A DNA stretch of 40,675 nt from Gammaproteobacteria bacterium (GCA_016194665.1 JACQBD010000079.1:1-40675); one strand, 5' to 3'. Shown: positions 17,714 through 26,169, counted from the first letter of the stretch. Notes: generated by a model not told the origin, from the letters alone. Program-made: numbers and translations.

Positions 17714-18757
17714 GTGAACAAACCGCGTGTTTCCCTTTCTTATCGCGACGCCGGTGTCGACATCGAAGCCGGCGACGCCTTGGTCGAAGTCATCAAGCCG
17801 ATCGCGCGCGCCACGCACCGCCCCGGCTTGCTGGCGGGCATCGGCGGCTTCGGCGCGCTGTTCGAGATTCCGCCGGGACAATATCGCGAACCGGTGTTGG
17901 TATCGAGCACCGACGGTGTCGGCACCAAACTCAAGCTCGCCATCGAACTTAAACGCCATGACAGCATCGGCATCGATCTGGTGGCGATGTGCGTTAACGA
18001 TATCGTGGTGCAAGGCGCCGAGCCGCTGTTTTTTCTCGACTACTACGCCACCGGCAAGCTCGATAACAATATCGCGCAGGAAGTGATTCGCGGTATCGGC
18101 GAAGGTTGCCGCCAAGCCGGTTGCGCCTTGGTCGGCGGCGAGACTGCGGAGATGCCCGGCATGTACGCCGCCGAGGATTACGATCTCGCCGGCTTCACCG
18201 TCGGTGTGGTCGAAAAATCCAAAATCATCGACGGCTCGAAAGTCAAAGCCAAAGACACCTTGATCGGTATTTTATCCAGCGGTGCGCATTCGAACGGTTA
18301 TTCGCTGATTCGAAAAATTCTTAGCGTACAAAAAGCCAAGCTCGATCAAGCGCTCGATGGCCGCACGCTCGGCGATCTGTTGCTCACGCCCACACGCATT
18401 TATGTAAAGCCGCTGCTCTCCTTGCTGCGTCAAATTCCGTTGCACGCCGCCGCGCATATCACCGGCGGCGGATTACCCGGCAACGTGCCGCGCGTTTTAC
18501 CCGACGGCGTGCGCGCCGTGATCGACGCGCGCGCATGGAAACGTCCGGCGCTGTTCGATTGGTTGCAGGAAATGGGCGGCGTTGAGGAATTTGAAATGTA
18601 CCGCACCTTCAACTGCGGCATCGGCATGGTGTTGGCGCTGGACGCCGCCGATGCCGAAAAAGCATTAAAGATTTTGCACGACGCCGGCGAAACCGCCGTC
18701 ATCATCGGCCACGTCGAATCTCATCCCGGAGACGAACAGGTTGTTATTTTAAAATGA
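17714..18757 (+). CDS. purM: phosphoribosylformylglycinamidine cyclo-ligase (AIR synthetase)
   Basis: 347-residue cytoplasmic enzyme of purine synthesis, ATP-dependent closure of FGAM to AIR. Clear family segments: [86 protein letters not shown] and [19 protein letters not shown] 17714 is chosen: GGAG at 17704-17707 is six bases upstream, while the track's TTG 17708 touches it. purN overlaps the end by ATGA. Confidence 0.96.
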   Translation: MNKPRVSLSYRDAGVDIEAGDALVEVIKPIARATHRPGLLAGIGGFGALFEIPPGQYREPVLVSSTDGVGTKLKLAIELKRHDSIGIDLVAMCVNDIVVQGAEPLFFLDYYATGKLDNNIAQEVIRGIGEGCRQAGCALVGGETAEMPGMYAAEDYDLAGFTVGVVEKSKIIDGSKVKAKDTLIGILSSGAHSNGYSLIRKILSVQKAKLDQALDGRTLGDLLLTPTRIYVKPLLSLLRQIPLHAAAHITGGGLPGNVPRVLPDGVRAVIDARAWKRPALFDWLQEMGGVEEFEMYRTFNCGIGMVLALDAADAEKALKILHDAGETAVIIGHVESHPGDEQVVILK

Positions 18758-19416
18758 GCGCGACCCACGCGGGCGTGGTGGTATTAATTTCGGGACGCGG
18801 CAGTAATCTTCAAGCGATCATTAACGCGGTGCGCACCGGTGAATTGCCCACCGACATCAAAGCGGTCATCAGCAATAATCCTAACGCGCCCGGCCTGACC
18901 TACGCGCGCACCGCCGGCATTCCCACGCATATCGTCGACCATCGCGATTTCAGCGCACGCGAGCAATTCGATCGGGCGCTCATAAAAAAAATCGACGCCT
19001 ATCAACCGCGCCTGGTATTGCTGGCGGGTTTCATGCGTTTGCTAAGCGCAGATTTCATCGATCATTACGCGATGCGCTTGTTAAACATCCACCCTTCGCT
19101 GCTGCCCGATTTTCCGGGACTGAATACGCACGCACGGGCGCTGCAAAGCGGTGCTAAATATCATGGCGCCACGGTTCACTTCGTTACCCACGAGATGGAC
19201 AGCGGTCCGGTGATCGCCCAGGCACGCGTGGCCGTGGAATCGGGCGACACCGTCGCCACGTTAGCGGCGCGGGTGCTTAAAGAAGAACATCGAATCTACC
19301 CGAGGGCTATCCGTTGGTTTGTGGAGGGCCGCTTATCTATATATAAGGGGCAAGTCTTGCTCGACGGAAAACAGCATCCAGAACAAGGACTAAACCGAAA
19401 CTCCCACGATCCTTAA
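18754..19416 (+). CDS. purN: phosphoribosylglycinamide formyltransferase 1
   Basis: 220-residue cytoplasmic enzyme that transfers a formyl group from 10-formyl-tetrahydrofolate to GAR. It opens [16 protein letters not shown], the phosphate-binding loop, and has [17 protein letters not shown], the catalytic [20 protein letters not shown] (Asn and His), and [12 protein letters not shown] with the catalytic Asp. Length is normal. Coupled to purM by a four-base ATGA overlap. Confidence 0.96.
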   Translation: MSATHAGVVVLISGRGSNLQAIINAVRTGELPTDIKAVISNNPNAPGLTYARTAGIPTHIVDHRDFSAREQFDRALIKKIDAYQPRLVLLAGFMRLLSADFIDHYAMRLLNIHPSLLPDFPGLNTHARALQSGAKYHGATVHFVTHEMDSGPVIAQARVAVESGDTVATLAARVLKEEHRIYPRAIRWFVEGRLSIYKGQVLLDGKQHPEQGLNRNSHDP

Positions 19417-19464
19417 CGATATCGCCGCGCGGCAACATATAATGATAGAAGTCACTCTTCCTAT

Positions 19465-19494
19465 GGGAATAAACCGGCGGAGAGAGTCGTCTTT
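19465..19494 (+). promoter_or_regulatory. candidate ECF-type promoter upstream of the sigma factor
   Basis: GGGAATAAA (19465-19473) and CGTCTTT (19488-19494), with 17 bases from the end of GGGAAT to CGTC, resemble the GGAA...CGTC form of ECF promoters. It lies 38 bases before the sigma gene, the place expected for autoregulation. No equivalent was found upstream of the hydrolase genes at 1866 or 21398. Confidence 0.5.
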
Positions 19495-19531
19495 ACACTC
19501 ATATTGAATCACTATATTACGCCCAAAATTT

Positions 19532-20080
19532 ATGGATGTTTTTAATTTCTTATGCCGCACGCGCGAAGCCAAACTTAGGCTCGAGCAACATCGGTTGCGA
19601 CTTTACCGCATTGCTTATTCCTGGACCCACCATGCCGCCCTCGCGGATGATTTGGTGCAAGAAACGCTGACCAAGGCGATGCAGAAATCCAGCCAGTTGC
19701 GCGACCCGAACGCCGGCGAGGCGTGGTTGTACAGTATCCTGGCCAATTGCTACCACGATCATTTCCGGCGCCATCGCGCGTCGGAAGAAATAGATAACAA
19801 TACACTGATTGATGAGTCCACCCCGGAGAAGGAGAGCAGCGAGCAAGAGATCGTCCTAAAGGTAAGGGCGGCAATCGCTAAATTGTCTGAAGGTCAACGC
19901 CAAGTCGTCACCTTGGTCGACATTCAAGGATTGAGTTACATGGAAGTCGCCCAAATTTTGAATGTCCCGATCGGCACAGTCATGAGTCGCCTGTGCCGCG
20001 CTCGGCAAACCTTAAAAGATTTATTAGCGGATCTCTCGCCCAAATTAGCTGACGAAGTAAAAATCCGGAGAATCAAATGA
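19532..20080 (+). CDS. ECF-family RNA polymerase sigma factor
   Basis: 182-residue sigma-70 family protein with only regions 2 and 4. Region 2 (about 20-85): LYRIAYSWTHHAALADDLVQETLTKAM and AWLYSILANCYHDHFRR. Region 4 (about 110-165): LSEGQRQVVTLVDIQGLSYMEVAQ and the helix-turn-helix LNVPIGTVMSRLCRARQTL. The final ATGA overlaps the anti-sigma gene, the usual coupling of an ECF sigma with its inhibitor. A GGGAAT/CGTC promoter-like element upstream suggests that it drives its own operon. Confidence 0.93.
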   Translation: MDVFNFLCRTREAKLRLEQHRLRLYRIAYSWTHHAALADDLVQETLTKAMQKSSQLRDPNAGEAWLYSILANCYHDHFRRHRASEEIDNNTLIDESTPEKESSEQEIVLKVRAAIAKLSEGQRQVVTLVDIQGLSYMEVAQILNVPIGTVMSRLCRARQTLKDLLADLSPKLADEVKIRRIK

Positions 20081-20784
20081 ATCAGGAAAAAAAGTTTTCA
20101 GACGAATTTATCAACGCCTTTGTCGACGACCAGCTGACGCTGGAAGAAAAGCAACAGGTATACGCGCAATTGTCCTCCGACGAAACGCTCAAATGGCGGA
20201 TTTGCGAATTGCGAAAAACCCGCGACCTAGTGGCCTTGGCTTATAAAGAACCGCCGATGCCGACGCGCGGCCTGGCGCCTTCCTTGGGTAAACGTAAATA
20301 CAGTCTCGGTGTCGCCGCTGGCTTGGCGTTGATGGTAGGAACCGTGTCAGGCTGGTTTCTGCATCAAACCCCTGCGCCGACAACGCTGAGCTCAGCGCGG
20401 CTTGCCGCGGGCGATGAAACCGCCAAGGTTTTAATTCATGTCAGCGATGGTCACGTCGATCACCTTAAGAACGCCCTGGACGAAGTGGAAAGCTTGATGC
20501 AGTACTACCGCGACTCCAAACAAACCGCGCGCGTGGAAGTTGTCACCAACGGCCAAGGTCTGAGTCTTTTACTGGCCAATGTCACGCCTTTCGCGGAACG
20601 CGTTCAGAGTATGCAAAAAAAATATCCTGGCCTAAGTTTCGTTGCGTGTCAGAACACGATCGAGCGTTTTCAACAGGAAACCGGTGTGGCGGTTAAGCTG
20701 TTGCCGGGGGTAATCGTCATCGATTCCGGCGTCGCGCAGATTATGCGCCGTCAGCATCAAGGCTGGGCTTATATCCAGGTCTAG
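20077..20784 (+). CDS. anti-sigma factor fused to a periplasmic DsrE-like domain
   Basis: 235 residues. Residues 1-57 resemble an anti-sigma domain (FINAFVDDQLTLEEKQQVYA and ICELRKTRDLVALAY) without the HxxxCxxC zinc motif. One membrane helix lies at about 76-96. Residues 117-235 form a DsrE/F-like sulfur-relay fold: VLIHVSDG, VEVVTNGQGLSLLL, SFVACQNTIERF with Cys191, and VIVIDSGVAQIMRRQHQGWAYIQ. By topology the anti-sigma part is cytoplasmic and the DsrE part periplasmic. Inference: the outer domain senses or exchanges a sulfur or redox signal and controls release of the sigma factor encoded just upstream. Confidence 0.78.
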   Translation: MNQEKKFSDEFINAFVDDQLTLEEKQQVYAQLSSDETLKWRICELRKTRDLVALAYKEPPMPTRGLAPSLGKRKYSLGVAAGLALMVGTVSGWFLHQTPAPTTLSSARLAAGDETAKVLIHVSDGHVDHLKNALDEVESLMQYYRDSKQTARVEVVTNGQGLSLLLANVTPFAERVQSMQKKYPGLSFVACQNTIERFQQETGVAVKLLPGVIVIDSGVAQIMRRQHQGWAYIQV

Positions 20785-20820
20785 TCCTATTTCTTAAAAC
20801 TGGGAAAGAGGAGATAAATG

Positions 20821-21264
20821 ATGAATAAGCTTATGTCATTGTTATTGATCACTCTGGTCAGCTTGGGGATTAATTTGGGATTGGCGTCGGCGGAAGGCTA
20901 CACCAAACAGAAAGTCGTTTATCACGTCAACTTCGACGATGAAAAACAACTCAAGGCGGCGCTCGGCAACATACAAAATCATATTAACGCCGTGGGCAAA
21001 GATAACCTCGACTTAAGGGTTGTTATGCACGGCCCGGGAATCGCACTATTGCAAATAGCGAATAAGAATGCGGATTTCGCCGACAAGATTAGCAATTTAA
21101 AACGTCAAGGTATCCATTTCAACGTGTGCAACAATACGCTGCAAAGCAAGAAAATAAACTTCAAGAACGACCTGTACGATGTCTCGCAAGAAGATATTGT
21201 TCCCAGCGGCGTCGCTGAGATCGCGCAACTGCAGACGCAAGGTTTCTCCTATGTAAAGCCCTGA
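20821..21264 (+). CDS. secreted DsrE-family protein
   Basis: 147-residue protein with a signal peptide (residues 1-24, cut at ASA-EGY). The mature part follows the same DsrE-like pattern as the C-terminal half of the preceding protein: KVVYHVNFDDE, LRVVMHGPGIALLQ, HFNVCNNTLQSKKI with Cys103, and VPSGVAEIAQLQTQGFSYVKP. The shared C-x-N-T position suggests a persulfide-capable Cys. Start: AGGAG lies seven bases before ATG 20821, versus four before the track's ATG 20818. It ends before a strong terminator, closing the sigma/anti-sigma/DsrE operon. Confidence 0.85.
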   Translation: MNKLMSLLLITLVSLGINLGLASAEGYTKQKVVYHVNFDDEKQLKAALGNIQNHINAVGKDNLDLRVVMHGPGIALLQIANKNADFADKISNLKRQGIHFNVCNNTLQSKKINFKNDLYDVSQEDIVPSGVAEIAQLQTQGFSYVKP

Positions 21265-21288
21265 GGCGCTACACCGTCTCTCTCCTCC

Positions 21289-21316
21289 AGCCCGCGACGT
21301 CTGCGGGCTTTTTTTT
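21289..21316 (+). terminator. rho-independent terminator of the sigma/DsrE operon
   Basis: AGCCCGC, a 7-base loop, GCGGGCT and a run of eight T. It separates the sigma-DsrE operon from the hydrolase gene at 21398. Confidence 0.9.
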
Positions 21317-21397
21317 AAACCGTCGCTGATGTGTCAAGGAAAGTTTCACTAGGATTACTTCAACATCATATTAAAACTTAATGAAGGAACTCTGCTC

Positions 21398-23188
21398 ATG
21401 AAAGCTATTCAAATAAATAAATTTCTCAGGCTCGTTGGATTATTAGCGGTTATGTCAATTCCTTTGTCGGCAGCGGCCGGTAACAGCGGTCAAGTCACCC
21501 TTATTCATATCGGCGACATTCACGGCCATCTCATTGCGCGCCCGAATTTGCGCAGTGACGGCACCGGCCGTATGGAGGGCGGGGTGGCGCGCATGTATAC
21601 TAAGATTCAAGAAATTCGCCACAAAGAAAAGAATTCTTTGCTGATCAATACCGGCGATACCATCCAAGGTTCGGCCGAAGCCATGTTCACGCGCGGCGAC
21701 GCTTTAATTGAGGTGCTGAATCATTTCAAGATCGACGTGTTTACTCCGGGTAACTGGGAATTTGTGTACGGCACCGAACGTTTCCTTGAACTGTTTGCCG
21801 GTCCATCGCCCAAAGCACCGTGGAATGCAGTATCCGCCAATCTTTATTACAGCAGCATCAGTGAAGATCCCACCACGCCTTATCCGGATAAGACCGGTCT
21901 TTTCCCCAGCGAGCGCCCGAATGAACGCGTCATTCCGCCTTACGTCATTAAAAACGTCGGCGGCCTGAAAATCGGCGTTTTGGGATTCACCACCGATCGT
22001 GGCCCGCAAGTGGTGGGTAAAACGGTCGTTAAAGGCTTCAAGTTTTCCAAAGGCGACGCCGAGATCAAAGAATTTATAAAAATTCTGCGCACGCAGGAGA
22101 AAGTGGACTTGCTGGTGATGATCTCGGAACTGGGCTTGGCTAATAACATTCGTCTCGCCGAGGCCAATGAAGGCGTCGACGTAATTCTCTCTTCGGACAT
22201 GCATGAAGTCACGCGCAAGCCGGTGGTGACCAAGACCGGCACCATCATCGTCGAAGAAGGTCAGGACGGAACGGTGCTCGGCGAGTTGCGCCTAACTGTC
22301 GACAACGGCAAACTAAAAAACTGGGATTGGAAATTCCACACCATCGATACTCGCATTCCGGAAAATGAAATGATCGCGAAAGAGGTGATGCGAGTACGCA
22401 AAAGTTTCGTCGCCGGTCCGGATTTCAAGCAGCACGTCAATCCTTTCAACGGCACGCTGCTACCGCGCCCGATCGACACCGTCGTCGGCAACACCCAAGT
22501 GGCCTTGCACCGTTCCAATTTTTCGCATGAAAACATGCCCGCGGTCATCGAAGGTTCGTCGCATGATTTCCTCACCGATGCTTTTCGCGCGCAAGGCGAT
22601 ACCGATATCGGCGCGTTGCGCGGCTTCCGTTACGGCACGCACGTGCCGCCCGGCCCGATCAAAATGGAAGACCTGTATCATTTCATTCCCATCGGCCCGA
22701 TGATCGCGCGCGGCAATATCAACGGTAAAACACTCGTGGATCAAATTGAGAATGCCGCCGATGGATCGCTCAATCCGGCGGTCAACGAATGGACCGGCGG
22801 CTGGCTGTTCAATTTCAGCGGCGTGACCATGGACATCAATCCGTACGCCGCCCGCGGCGCGCGCGCCGCCAACATTAAAATCTTCAACCGTAAGAACAAC
22901 GCCTGGGAAGCTCTCAAGCCTGAGGGCACTTACAGCTACGCGGCGTACTATTACACGCGCGATCCGGACTTGATCAACGTCATTCCGGCGACGGATATTA
23001 AAGTATTGAAAGACGAGAAAGGTGCCAATCTCGACGGCGTCGAAGTAGTCGTGCGTTACTTGCAATCGCTGCCGAATAAAACGGTTAACCCGACACTGAA
23101 CCGCATCCGTTTAGTTAAGCCCTTGCCGGCGGACACATTCGGTAATCCGGAGATACAGCCTTGGCGCGGTGTGACGCCGGCTCCGTAA
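21398..23188 (+). CDS. secreted SoxB/UshA-like metallohydrolase (copy B)
   Basis: 596-residue periplasmic protein, paralogous to the product at 1866. Signal peptide about 1-27; metallophosphoesterase domain about 33-340; C-terminal nucleotidase-type domain about 370-570. Motifs: GDIHGHL (Asp40, His42), NTGDT (Asp87), GNWEFVYG (Asn119 then Trp120), SELG (Glu244) and SSDMHE (Asp267, His269). The catalytic His of 5'-nucleotidases is Trp, the SHLG-type His is Glu, and the first His of the usual GHTH is Asp, so the metal site differs from classical nucleotidases more than in copy A. GNWEFVYG recalls the GHWEFTYG of SoxB as I remember it. AAGGA lies about ten bases before ATG. Activity unknown; neighbouring DsrE-like proteins favour a sulfur-related role. 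Confidence 0.8.
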   Translation: MKAIQINKFLRLVGLLAVMSIPLSAAAGNSGQVTLIHIGDIHGHLIARPNLRSDGTGRMEGGVARMYTKIQEIRHKEKNSLLINTGDTIQGSAEAMFTRGDALIEVLNHFKIDVFTPGNWEFVYGTERFLELFAGPSPKAPWNAVSANLYYSSISEDPTTPYPDKTGLFPSERPNERVIPPYVIKNVGGLKIGVLGFTTDRGPQVVGKTVVKGFKFSKGDAEIKEFIKILRTQEKVDLLVMISELGLANNIRLAEANEGVDVILSSDMHEVTRKPVVTKTGTIIVEEGQDGTVLGELRLTVDNGKLKNWDWKFHTIDTRIPENEMIAKEVMRVRKSFVAGPDFKQHVNPFNGTLLPRPIDTVVGNTQVALHRSNFSHENMPAVIEGSSHDFLTDAFRAQGDTDIGALRGFRYGTHVPPGPIKMEDLYHFIPIGPMIARGNINGKTLVDQIENAADGSLNPAVNEWTGGWLFNFSGVTMDINPYAARGARAANIKIFNRKNNAWEALKPEGTYSYAAYYYTRDPDLINVIPATDIKVLKDEKGANLDGVEVVVRYLQSLPNKTVNPTLNRIRLVKPLPADTFGNPEIQPWRGVTPAP

Positions 23189-23199
23189 ATCATGGCAGG

Positions 23200-23235
23200 G
23201 TGGGTTAGACGCATATATTTCGTGTCGTAACCCAC
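23200..23235. repeat. inverted repeat GTGGGTTA...TAACCCAC
   Basis: Arms of eight bases at 23200-23207 and 23228-23235 around a 20-base AT-containing centre, with extra partial pairing inside. It resembles scattered GGGTTA/TAACCC palindromes common between proteobacterial genes. Confidence 0.6.
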
Positions 23236-23285
23236 TCGTCGCCCGCGACGCGCGAGTATCGAATTATTTCTCGCCCGTTTCCTTC

Positions 23286-23314
23286 AAAGCCCGCTGATAA
23301 GCGGGCTTTTTTTT
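23286..23314 (+). terminator. rho-independent terminator after hydrolase copy B
   Basis: AAAGCCCGC, loop TGATA, GCGGGCTTT and eight T in total. Confidence 0.9.
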
Positions 23315-23381
23315 GCTGGCATAGGCGGCTATTCTCTAAACATGATCGGCGCTACCGGCGCCTCCTGAGCACACTATAAAA

Positions 23382-24527
23382 ATGCAAGTACTGTTCGATA
23401 GTCTTCCATCCAGCGCTGAAATCCGCGATTTCTTAAATCTCACTTCCACGTGGTGGCAAGCTGCAATTCTTGCCGTTGGCATGTTGCTCGCTAAATTGAT
23501 CGGCAGTCGCTTGCAAGGCTATCTGCAAACGCTAATACAAACCGGCATGAAGGAAGGCATCGGTCGTACTGCGTTGCGCACGGCGATGCTGGCGCTGGTG
23601 CCGCTGTTGTTGTGGCTGTGGTTGATCGCGGCGCTGGCGATTCTGCATCGCCGCGGCGGCGTCACCACCCTGCTCTATCCGGCGATGATTCTGGCCGGCG
23701 CTCTGGCCGCGATTCGCATGGGCGTGTTCGCCTTGCGCCACAGTTTTAGCCCGGGCAGCAAACTCAAAGCCTGGGAAGGGGTGCTGACGATAACCATCTG
23801 GACTTTGGTCGCCTTGCATATTCTCGATTGGTTGCCGTATGTCGAACAAATGCTGGATGAATACGCTTTTACTTTCGGCAAAGTTCGCATTTCGCTTTAC
23901 AACGTGATCAGTTTTGTTCTGTCGATCGCGCTGATGCTCTTGGTCGCGCTACTGGCATTCGAGGGCTCAATTCGTCCGGGCGACGTGATTAGCTTCGGTA
24001 ACACGTTTGGCACCGTGAAAGCCTTGCACACACGGCACGTTGTGATTCACACGCGCGACGGCCAAGACGTTTTGGTGCCGAACGAAAATCTCATGACGTC
24101 GGATATTACTAACTGGTCCTACGAAGGCGACCGCCGCATTCGCTTGCGCCTCACGCTGCAGATCGCCTATGACGACGATGTCGAGCAAATGATCTTGCGT
24201 CTGGAACGCAGCGCGCGCGCAAACAAACAAGTGCTTGCCGATCCCGCTCCCGCGGTCTTGGTCACTGGTTTCGGCGACAACGGCGTTAATTTAGAACTGC
24301 TGGTTTGGATTGAAGACCCGGAACACAGCGGCGATGTGCGCTCGGAACTTTATCGGCAGATAGCCAAAGACTTCAAAGCCGCCGGCATCAATCTGCCGTT
24401 TCCGCAGCGCGAGGTTTATCTCAAGGCTGCACCGGCGGCAATTTCCCCTGCTGCCGCCAAATCAAATAATCGCGCAGAATCCGCGCGTGATCGAAAACCA
24501 AAACCGAAGGCAACGTCTCCGGATTAA
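23382..24527 (+). CDS. MscS-family mechanosensitive channel-like protein lacking the pore helix
   Basis: 381-residue inner membrane protein. Hydrophobic helices lie at about 25-43, 68-88, 95-118, 134-150 and 172-192. The MscS beta domain follows: GSIRPGDVISFGNTFGTVKALHTR, TRDGQDVLVPNENLMTSDITNWSY, and a C-terminal domain to about 345 (LPFPQREVYL). Normally a Gly/Ala-rich pore helix (of the GxGLGFGLQ...NFVSG type) precedes the RPGDVI block. Here LLVALLAFEG runs directly into SIRPGDVI, so that helix and adjoining sequence appear deleted in frame. The last 35 residues are a low-complexity tail that overlaps the Nudix gene on the other strand. Channel function is doubtful. Confidence 0.75.
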   Translation: MQVLFDSLPSSAEIRDFLNLTSTWWQAAILAVGMLLAKLIGSRLQGYLQTLIQTGMKEGIGRTALRTAMLALVPLLLWLWLIAALAILHRRGGVTTLLYPAMILAGALAAIRMGVFALRHSFSPGSKLKAWEGVLTITIWTLVALHILDWLPYVEQMLDEYAFTFGKVRISLYNVISFVLSIALMLLVALLAFEGSIRPGDVISFGNTFGTVKALHTRHVVIHTRDGQDVLVPNENLMTSDITNWSYEGDRRIRLRLTLQIAYDDDVEQMILRLERSARANKQVLADPAPAVLVTGFGDNGVNLELLVWIEDPEHSGDVRSELYRQIAKDFKAAGINLPFPQREVYLKAAPAAISPAAAKSNNRAESARDRKPKPKATSPD

Positions 24528-24924
24528 ACAAGGCCACGCCGGCAGCGTCGTCTTGCGCGCGCGGCTCGCCTTCGGCCTCGGCGACATACACCACGGACGC
24601 AGTGTGACTGCGCGCATCGCGACTCGGATCGGAATAGCAACCGAGCAAAACTTTAAGCGTCACTTGTAAGGCCGTTTCTTCTTCGGCTTCACGCACCGCG
24701 GCATGCTCCACCGTTTCGCCGACATCTACAAAACCGCCGGGCAATGCCCAACCATGCGGTGGGTATTTGCGCCGAATCAGCACAATCGGATTGTCCGCAC
24801 GATCTCTAAGCTCAATAATGATATCGGTAGTGAGCGCGGGAGTTTTGGGTGCGGGCATGGGCTGGTATTCAGGCTCTTTTACGCTGAAACAAGCGCGAAT
24901 TAAATTATCGAGTATACTTAGCAC
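24421..24924 (-). CDS. Nudix hydrolase
   Basis: 167-residue cytoplasmic pyrophosphohydrolase. The Nudix box is GFVDVGETVEHAAVREAEEE, followed by TAL where TGL is usual. Preceding IVLIRRKYPPHGWALPGG is typical of sugar-nucleotide or NADH/ADP-ribose-type Nudix proteins. Substrate not determined. The gene begins with GTG 24924 and has no clear ribosome site; ATG 24858 (MPAPKTPALTTD) is an alternative. Its 3' end overlaps the MscS-like gene by 107 bases in opposite orientation. Confidence 0.88.
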   Translation of the reverse strand: MLSILDNLIRACFSVKEPEYQPMPAPKTPALTTDIIIELRDRADNPIVLIRRKYPPHGWALPGGFVDVGETVEHAAVREAEEETALQVTLKVLLGCYSDPSRDARSHTASVVYVAEAEGEPRAQDDAAGVALFNPETLPSVLVFDHARILRDYLIWRQQGKLPPVQP

Positions 24925-24957
24925 ATCGTCTGGTCAAATGAAACGGGGGTTTCGTTA

Positions 24958-26148
24958 ATGCTGCAAGGACTAATTGTTCTGCCATGGTGGGGATACCTCA
25001 TCGTGGCGCTGGTTTTCACTCACATCACCATCGCCGCTGTCACCATTTATCTGCATCGCCATCAAGCGCATCGCGCGCTCGATCTGCATCCGATCGTCAG
25101 CCATTTCTTTCGCTTATGGTTGTGGCTTAGCACCGGCATGGTCACTAAAGAGTGGGCTGCGATTCATCGCAAGCATCACGCCAAAGTAGAAACTCCGGAA
25201 GACCCGCACAGTCCGCAGCAATACGGCATCGATAAAGTATTTTGGCAAGGCGCCGAACTTTACCGCGCCGAAGCCAAAAATTTGGAGACTATGGACAAGT
25301 ACGGTCACGGTACGCCGGATGACTGGATGGAACGCAATCTTTACACGCGCCACAGCAAGAAAGGCATCGCGCTTATGTTCGCAATCAACATCGCACTGTT
25401 CGGTCCGCTCGGCATCACCATTTGGGCGATCCAGATGATGTGGATTCCGATTTTCGCCGCCGGCATCATCAACGGCATCGGCCATTTCTGGGGTTATCGT
25501 AACTATGAAGTCGCCGACGCCAGCACCAATATCGTTCCCTGGGGCATCTTGATCGGCGGTGAAGAACTGCACAATAACCACCACACCTTCGGCAGCTCTG
25601 CCAAACTATCTTCTAAATGGTGGGAATTCGACATCGGTTGGATGTATATCCGCATCATGGAAATTTTTGGCTTGGCGCGCGTTAAAAAAATTCCGCCGGA
25701 ACTTACCTGCGATACGGCTAAACAACATATCGATCTCGATACCGTCAAAGCCGTCATCACCGGGCGTTTTCATGTGATGGCGTCGTTCGCGCGCGAAGTC
25801 ATGAACCATGTGCACCGCGAAGAATTGTTGAAAGCCGATCGCAATAATCATGAATCCTGGACCTTGCTCAAGCGCGCGCGTCGACTGATGGTGCGTGAAA
25901 CCACTCTGCTGGACGAAGCCTCACATAAACGTTTGGACAGCTTGCTGGCGCAGAACGGCAGGCTGAAAACCGTCTACACCATGAAGCAGAAGCTGCAAGA
26001 TATCTGGCTGCGTTCCGCCACCACGCAAGAGCACTTGTTGCACGCCTTGCAAGAATGGTGTCACGAAGCCGAGGCCACGGGCATCGAAGCGCTGCGTAAT
26101 TTTTCGCAGAAACTGCGTACCTATACGCTCGTGCCCGTACCTATCTAA
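24958..26148 (+). CDS. delta-9-type fatty acid desaturase (DesB/DesC-like)
   Basis: 396-residue membrane di-iron enzyme that introduces a double bond into acyl chains. The three histidine boxes are HRHQAH (33-38), HRKHH (70-74) and HNNHH (205-209), with membrane helices at about 10-31, 45-62, 137-155 and 158-175. DDPHSP-like EDPHSP and GIGHFWGYRNYE are typical of bacterial acyl-CoA desaturases such as Pseudomonas DesB. A C-terminal extension of about 150 residues is charged and helical. Its last part (WLRSATTQEHLLHALQEW, GIEALRNFSQKLRTY) reminds me of the C-terminus of ISL3-type transposases; Pseudomonas relatives appear to share an extension. Confidence 0.9.
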   Translation: MLQGLIVLPWWGYLIVALVFTHITIAAVTIYLHRHQAHRALDLHPIVSHFFRLWLWLSTGMVTKEWAAIHRKHHAKVETPEDPHSPQQYGIDKVFWQGAELYRAEAKNLETMDKYGHGTPDDWMERNLYTRHSKKGIALMFAINIALFGPLGITIWAIQMMWIPIFAAGIINGIGHFWGYRNYEVADASTNIVPWGILIGGEELHNNHHTFGSSAKLSSKWWEFDIGWMYIRIMEIFGLARVKKIPPELTCDTAKQHIDLDTVKAVITGRFHVMASFAREVMNHVHREELLKADRNNHESWTLLKRARRLMVRETTLLDEASHKRLDSLLAQNGRLKTVYTMKQKLQDIWLRSATTQEHLLHALQEWCHEAEATGIEALRNFSQKLRTYTLVPVPI

Positions 26149-26169
26149 TTCGTTCTTCCGATATTAAAT

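Noticed and set aside
22460-23065. 201-residue minus ORF inside hydrolase copy B
   Set aside because: Shadow frame; the plus frame has clear motifs throughout.
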